A DNA stretch of 64,000 bases. Origin: Mantis religiosa. Its lineage: Eukaryota; Arthropoda; Insecta; Mantodea; Mantidae. The number at the start of each line of letters is the position of its first letter. Position 1 is the stretch's first letter. Of the stretch, positions 60,225 to 64,000 are shown piece after piece. The notes beneath the pieces were generated by a model. The model saw nothing but the letters and a program-made list of their open reading frames with translations. It was not told where the DNA came from and made no database searches. The translations under genes were made by a program, and so were the position numbers. The DNA lies in NCBI GenBank assembly GCA_030765055.1, contig CM060952.1, positions 177,983,313 to 178,047,312 of the forward strand, given 5' to 3'.

Positions 60225-60308
60225 GAGTAGCAGTACAAGGAAAGTCAATAACAACGCAATATAGTTCAGCACTTGTTTTATTTTTCAAAGAGTATACAAA
60301 GATATGAT
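60225..60308. repeat. Direct repeat, possible LTR remnant, copy 1
   Basis: gagtagcagtacaaggaaag, then caataacaacgcaatat and a ttttatttttcaa block, recur at 60903-60984. On the minus strand it holds an AATAAAA sequence and lies on the 3' side of the BEL-like fragment, as a 3' LTR would. Confidence 0.5.
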
Positions 60309-60327
60309 ACTCTTATGAACTTCCTCA

Positions 60328-60585
60328 ATGACGTTCAAAAGAAAGACCTTTCTCCACATCCTCTCCAACCTGGTCAATCTCCAAGGGGATGACCATTTGG
60401 ACAGGTCGGGTGACCGTGCCTCCATCTGTGGTGCAAAGTTTTATTCTGTTAGTTTACCTCCACTTGCCCCGTCTGCTTGCATTATAGGTTTGGAGTTCAG
60501 GGTTGCTTCAGTCTTTATCAGGACGGTGTGTAGGCCTTCCTCCGTAACTTGGGCTTTGCCTAATACTATCCTCGGGAGCGTTTAG
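60328..60585 (-). pseudogene. BEL/Pao-like integrase C-terminal fragment
   Basis: Minus-strand translation gives RIVLGKAQVTEEGLHTVLIK, then TEATLNSKPI (about 60582-60450), the block ending the integrase catalytic core in Pao/BEL polyproteins (LNSRP motif). A stop and a frame change follow. In the next frame GGTVTRPVQMVIPLEIDQVG is the short basic/hydrophobic C-terminal box of the same family. The LTP(A/G)HFL region between them is lost. No protease, RT or gag is nearby, so only a scrap of the retrotransposon remains. Confidence 0.65.
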
Positions 60586-60902
60586 TGGTCCTTTCCTTTC
60601 CCTCCCATCTGCTCCGATTCACCCTGCAGGATAATGGTGTTTAGTACGTAGTAAATGAGTTTTTAATTGTTAATATATATCGTTACCTGCACCTTTAAAT
60701 GCAGTGCGTGTTTACTCAAAGTCCTGCTTTTGACCACTGTATCACTGCGCATCGTCTCTCGGCATTAGTCTGCACGTTGGAGTGTTCTCCTTCCAAAGTG
60801 TAGAAAGAACACGCTCCTCGTAATACCAACGCGTGTTTCATCCATACACGAAATCTAAATATTGGTTTGCTTGATTTACTTAGCTTTAGCCACCAAATAT
60901 TT
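60586..60902. other. No recognised feature
   Basis: Between the BEL-like fragment and the second direct repeat. May be LTR or internal retrotransposon sequence, but nothing identifies it. Confidence 0.4.
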
Positions 60903-60984
60903 GAGTAGCAACGCAAGGAAAATCAATAACAACGCAATATTAGATTAGCACTTCTTTTATTTTTTAATGAGCTCCAAAGATACT
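60903..60984. repeat. Direct repeat, possible LTR remnant, copy 2
   Basis: gagtagcaacgcaaggaaaa, caataacaacgcaatat and ttttattttttaa match 60225-60308 with moderate divergence, 678 bp away. Confidence 0.5.
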
Positions 60985-61169
60985 ACATTTGTCCTCAATA
61001 AGGCTCAAGCTAAAGACATCCCTCCACAAGTGTCATAAAAACCAGTGAAACATTGTCTCATATATACACTTCAATTTAAATTTTTGGACACTGTCCATGG
61101 TAAGGTTATGTTACCAAAAGCGCATACTTCGCATACTACATGACTCCATTTCTGTTACCTTCCTATTCT

Positions 61170-62765
61170 TCACTCCAAGGGCTAGGCAATGCTGCCTGTT
61201 CTGGCATAAAACATGTCTGACCATCGTTTTCGTGGTCTTCCCGGATGTCTCTTTCGTCTAGGTTTATAGTTTATAACTCTTCTTGTACTCCTATCTCTCG
61301 GCATTCTCTCAATATGCTCTCTCCATTCATTTCTATAATTTATTATTTTTTCTTCTAAAGAACTTATTTCTAATTCTTCTCTCATTTTTTTCATTTGTAA
61401 TTTTATCTAAAAGAGTACATCCCTTTACTGCTCTTAAAAATCTCATTTCGGCAGCCTGTATCTTGTTTTTGTCTGCTTTTGCTAATGTCCATGTTTCAGA
61501 ACCAAACAGAAATGCAGGCACAGACATTAATTTATAAAATTTCATCCGTGTTTCTTTTCTGGTTTTAGTTTTTAGGCTTCTATTTATTATGCCGCATATT
61601 TGTTGAAACATTGGTAATTTATTTTTAAAATCATTTTCATATTTATAACTGACGTATGTTCCCAAATATTTAAAACTCATAACTTGCTCTAAGATATCAT
61701 CAATTACTATTTTGGTTTTATCAGTGTCTTTATCTCGAAACGCCATTGTTTTTGTTTTATTTGTGGACATTTTGAAATTATAATTCTTACATAACTTCTG
61801 TAAAATATATACTGCTCTTTGCAGCTCGTCTTCAGTTTTACTCTTTTTTTTCCTTTTTCCATTTATACCCTGCCTTTAACTACCATGGTCATATCGGCGG
61901 CCGTTCTCCTTTGGAACATACCGAAGGTGTTAACTCGTTATCTTTGGTTTTTAATCATTAGATCACGCACACATTCACACTCTCATTCATACTTCCAGAC
62001 TGGGAAAGATGGGGAATTAACTTGATCGGAGAAAAGTCCCCAGCCCCACCGCTGGGAATCGAACCCGGGACCCCTAGCACGGCAGGCAGGAGCTGTACCG
62101 ACTGCGCTACGGGGCCAGCCTTATCATTATTTGTTCATCCGCAAATAGCATCGTCTTAAGAACAAAATTTGGTGCAGGATGAATGCCTCCGTTAATCTTA
62201 AACATCCACTCTCTAATCACATCATCTATATAAATTATGAATTAGATAGGAGACAAACTGTAACCCTGTCTTACACCTTGATTTGTATGTACCCATTTAC
62301 TATACATTCCATTTCTAATATGTATGCTGACTGTTGTATCCTTATATATAGATTTTAGAACTTTAATGGATGATATGGGTAGCCTCTTCGAGTCATGATT
62401 TCCCACATTTTTTTCCTATTTACATGATCAAACGCTTTTTCATAATCAATAAAAGCTATATGTGTTTCCAGACTAAATTCCCTCCTTTTTTCTATGATCT
62501 GTTTAACTGTAAAGGTAGCATCTGTACAGGATCGTCCTTTTCTAAAACCATTTTGTTCTTCTAAAAGTAGAACATCTGCAATGGTTTGTAACCTTTTACT
62601 TAAGATTCTTGCATATAATTTATATCATGTGTTTGAAATACTCACATCTGTTTCGAGCACCTTTCTTAAAAGTAGATATAATTCGAGCATGTGTCCAGGA
62701 TCTTGGGATTTGGCGTCCTTTCCAACAACTACTATTTAAATTCAAAATTCTTTGAAGGAATATAT
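61170..62765 (-). pseudogene. LINE reverse transcriptase remnant, interrupted by SINE F
   Basis: Minus-strand order: WTHARIISTFKKGARNRCE (about 62695), a GVRQG-type region near 62275 (HTNQGVRQGYSLSPI), LKTMLFADEQIM (near 62150; the catalytic box is FADE where FADD is expected), then SINE F. It resumes with DELQRAVYILQKLCKNYNF, KTKTMAFRDKDTDKTK, FKYLGTYVSYKYEND, FGSETWTL, MRFLRAVKGCTLLDKI and WREHIERMPRDR ... GRPRKRW near 61215. The 145-codon frame at 61333-61770 is open, but stops and a frameshift occur elsewhere. Same family as 17815-18470. Confidence 0.9.
61850..62122 (-). mobile_element. SINE F nested in LINE
   Basis: The minus copy runs from ttccatttataccctgcctt to the head (complement of ggccccgtagcgcagtcggt). 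The B box is gggaatcgaacccgggacc. It splits the RT frame just after the FADE box. The target duplication is not clear in the A/T-rich junctions. Confidence 0.92.
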
Positions 62766-64000
62766 TATTGGATGCTCGGATCACAAGCAGGCTGGCCACA
62801 GAGAGGTGTGGAAGATGGATAAAGGACCATGGTAATGGTGGGTGCTTAATGTTGATTTGAAGTGTGCTATCGAGGTGGATCTTAGCTTACCTGCGATACC
62901 AATATTACAGCAAATATTAATGTGGATAAGCTGGAACTCCGAACTAATGAGGATCAGATAAACTAGATTTCTGTGAATTATAATGCGCACCATGTTCTTG
63001 TCAAAAACCACATGAAGCATTATTAATCATTGTTCTCTAGGGCCGAAAAAATACCTATACTAAGAAATTAGCTAAAGGAATGCTCGGACCAAACATAATA
63101 ACGCGTGACTGAGACCAGTCTACCACATTTCACGCCCCATGAGCTAAACATAAAAATTCACACTCCTCATGTGCCTACACATCAACTCTAATGCAGTCAT
63201 TTAGCTTCAATTACACTAACTGCGTTTTCGAGTTTCATTTACGTAATGCCGCTATAAATTATAGCGGTTCTCAAGTGCGATTAGTTACCTGCGCGTGTGT
63301 GGTTGAAAGGTAAGAAAGATAAGGGACTCGTGGGCTAACTTTTTCCGCAACCAAAATTTATCAAAAGGAGCGGAATCGAAGCAATATATTCATTTCGACA
63401 GTAGCGCGTATTGCCTTTCTGTGGAAACAAAACTGGCCGTTTAAAGGTTGATAGTAAAAACAATGAAAGAGGAAGGGGGAATGGAAAGAGTTGATAAGTT
63501 TGCTCTTTATATCAGCAATCCATCACCACACCTCAGGCAGCAGTCTACTGACTCGGGTCACGAACTTCATCGTGAGACACGCGATGTCCAGATGCAGGTA
63601 CGCAGTTTGAAAAACCAACAAACTCACTTATCGGACTTCTATCGCCGTGAGAGAGAAGGGGTAGAGTTGCCCTCACATTACGTGACGTTACCTGAATTAT
63701 ATTTCAATGATAATTCTATTCTTTTCGTTCGACGACCTGAAACGGGGTGACTGCATTATGCGCCACATTATTCCGTCGCCATATTATTTAAATAACTCTA
63801 AAACTACGCAAGGAACCTCTGGAGGAAAAAAAAGAACAAAAAACTAGTGTTTTATGGCTTTTTATCTCTCCAGGCAATTCTAATCTTTATCTTTTATCTA
63901 TTTATTATTCTTGCTCCTTTATATGTCATAATCCGAATTGATGTTCTTGATTTTATTAATGTAAATACCTATATACCTGATTGGTTTTAAGCTGAGATGT
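62766..64000. other. No recognised gene; 100-residue ORF at 63448-63750
   Basis: The 100-codon plus ORF (starting MIVKTMKEEGGMERVDKFAL) is hydrophilic with no signal peptide, membrane segment or known domain. No splice or promoter evidence was assessed. The rest is AT-rich spacer to the window end. Confidence 0.4.

Overview
This is AT-rich eukaryotic nuclear DNA packed with interspersed repeats. Several tRNA-headed SINE families, mariner and Tigger-type DNA transposons, non-LTR retrotransposon (LINE) remnants and tetranucleotide satellites point to an arthropod. I suspect a polyneopteran insect such as a cockroach, because the SINE and LINE types feel familiar from such genomes, but nothing in the window proves it. 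I found no convincing host protein-coding gene, no intact tRNA or rRNA gene, and no bacterial feature such as an operon, Shine-Dalgarno site or CRISPR. Nearly every recognisable coding fragment belongs to a transposable element. The one complete coding sequence is a 357-residue mariner transposase at 16614..17687.

Layout. 0-6 kb: an inverted tRNA-like repeat, a LINE RNase H pseudogene, a Tigger/pogo-like remnant carrying a younger retroposon with a target duplication, a LINE fragment and a 66-bp direct-repeat pair. 6-16 kb: SINEs, a GAAT-type satellite, a decayed protein of an unnamed repeat-associated family (11.5-12.4 kb) and a jockey-like LINE tail (13.5-14.4 kb). 16-18.5 kb: an intact mariner splitting a tRNA-Gly(CCC)-like pseudogene, between a SINE and a LINE tail. 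20-27.7 kb: SINEs, a deleted mariner, an IS630-like transposase split by a 654-bp MITE, and an inverted duplication of mariner 5' halves. 28.8-30.1 kb and 40.4-41.7 kb: two decayed copies of a second mariner family. 32.2-38.5 kb: tandem LINE 3' ends and SINEs. 43.1-45.5 kb: one SINE broken by a deleted mariner and by a retroposon tail expanded to about 1 kb of ATTT repeats. 46-50 kb: GC-rich SINEs and a second MITE copy. 50.8-53.1 kb: a SINE within a SINE within a LINE. 54-62.8 kb: more SINEs, tandem tRNA-like palindromic elements, a BEL/Pao-type integrase fragment, and a LINE interrupted by a SINE.

The elements form a layered record. Old LINEs are hit by SINEs, SINEs by mariners and younger SINEs, and most layers are frameshifted, truncated or deleted. 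I labelled the SINE families A, C, D, E, F and G for use here only. Longer stretches without recognisable features are listed as such.
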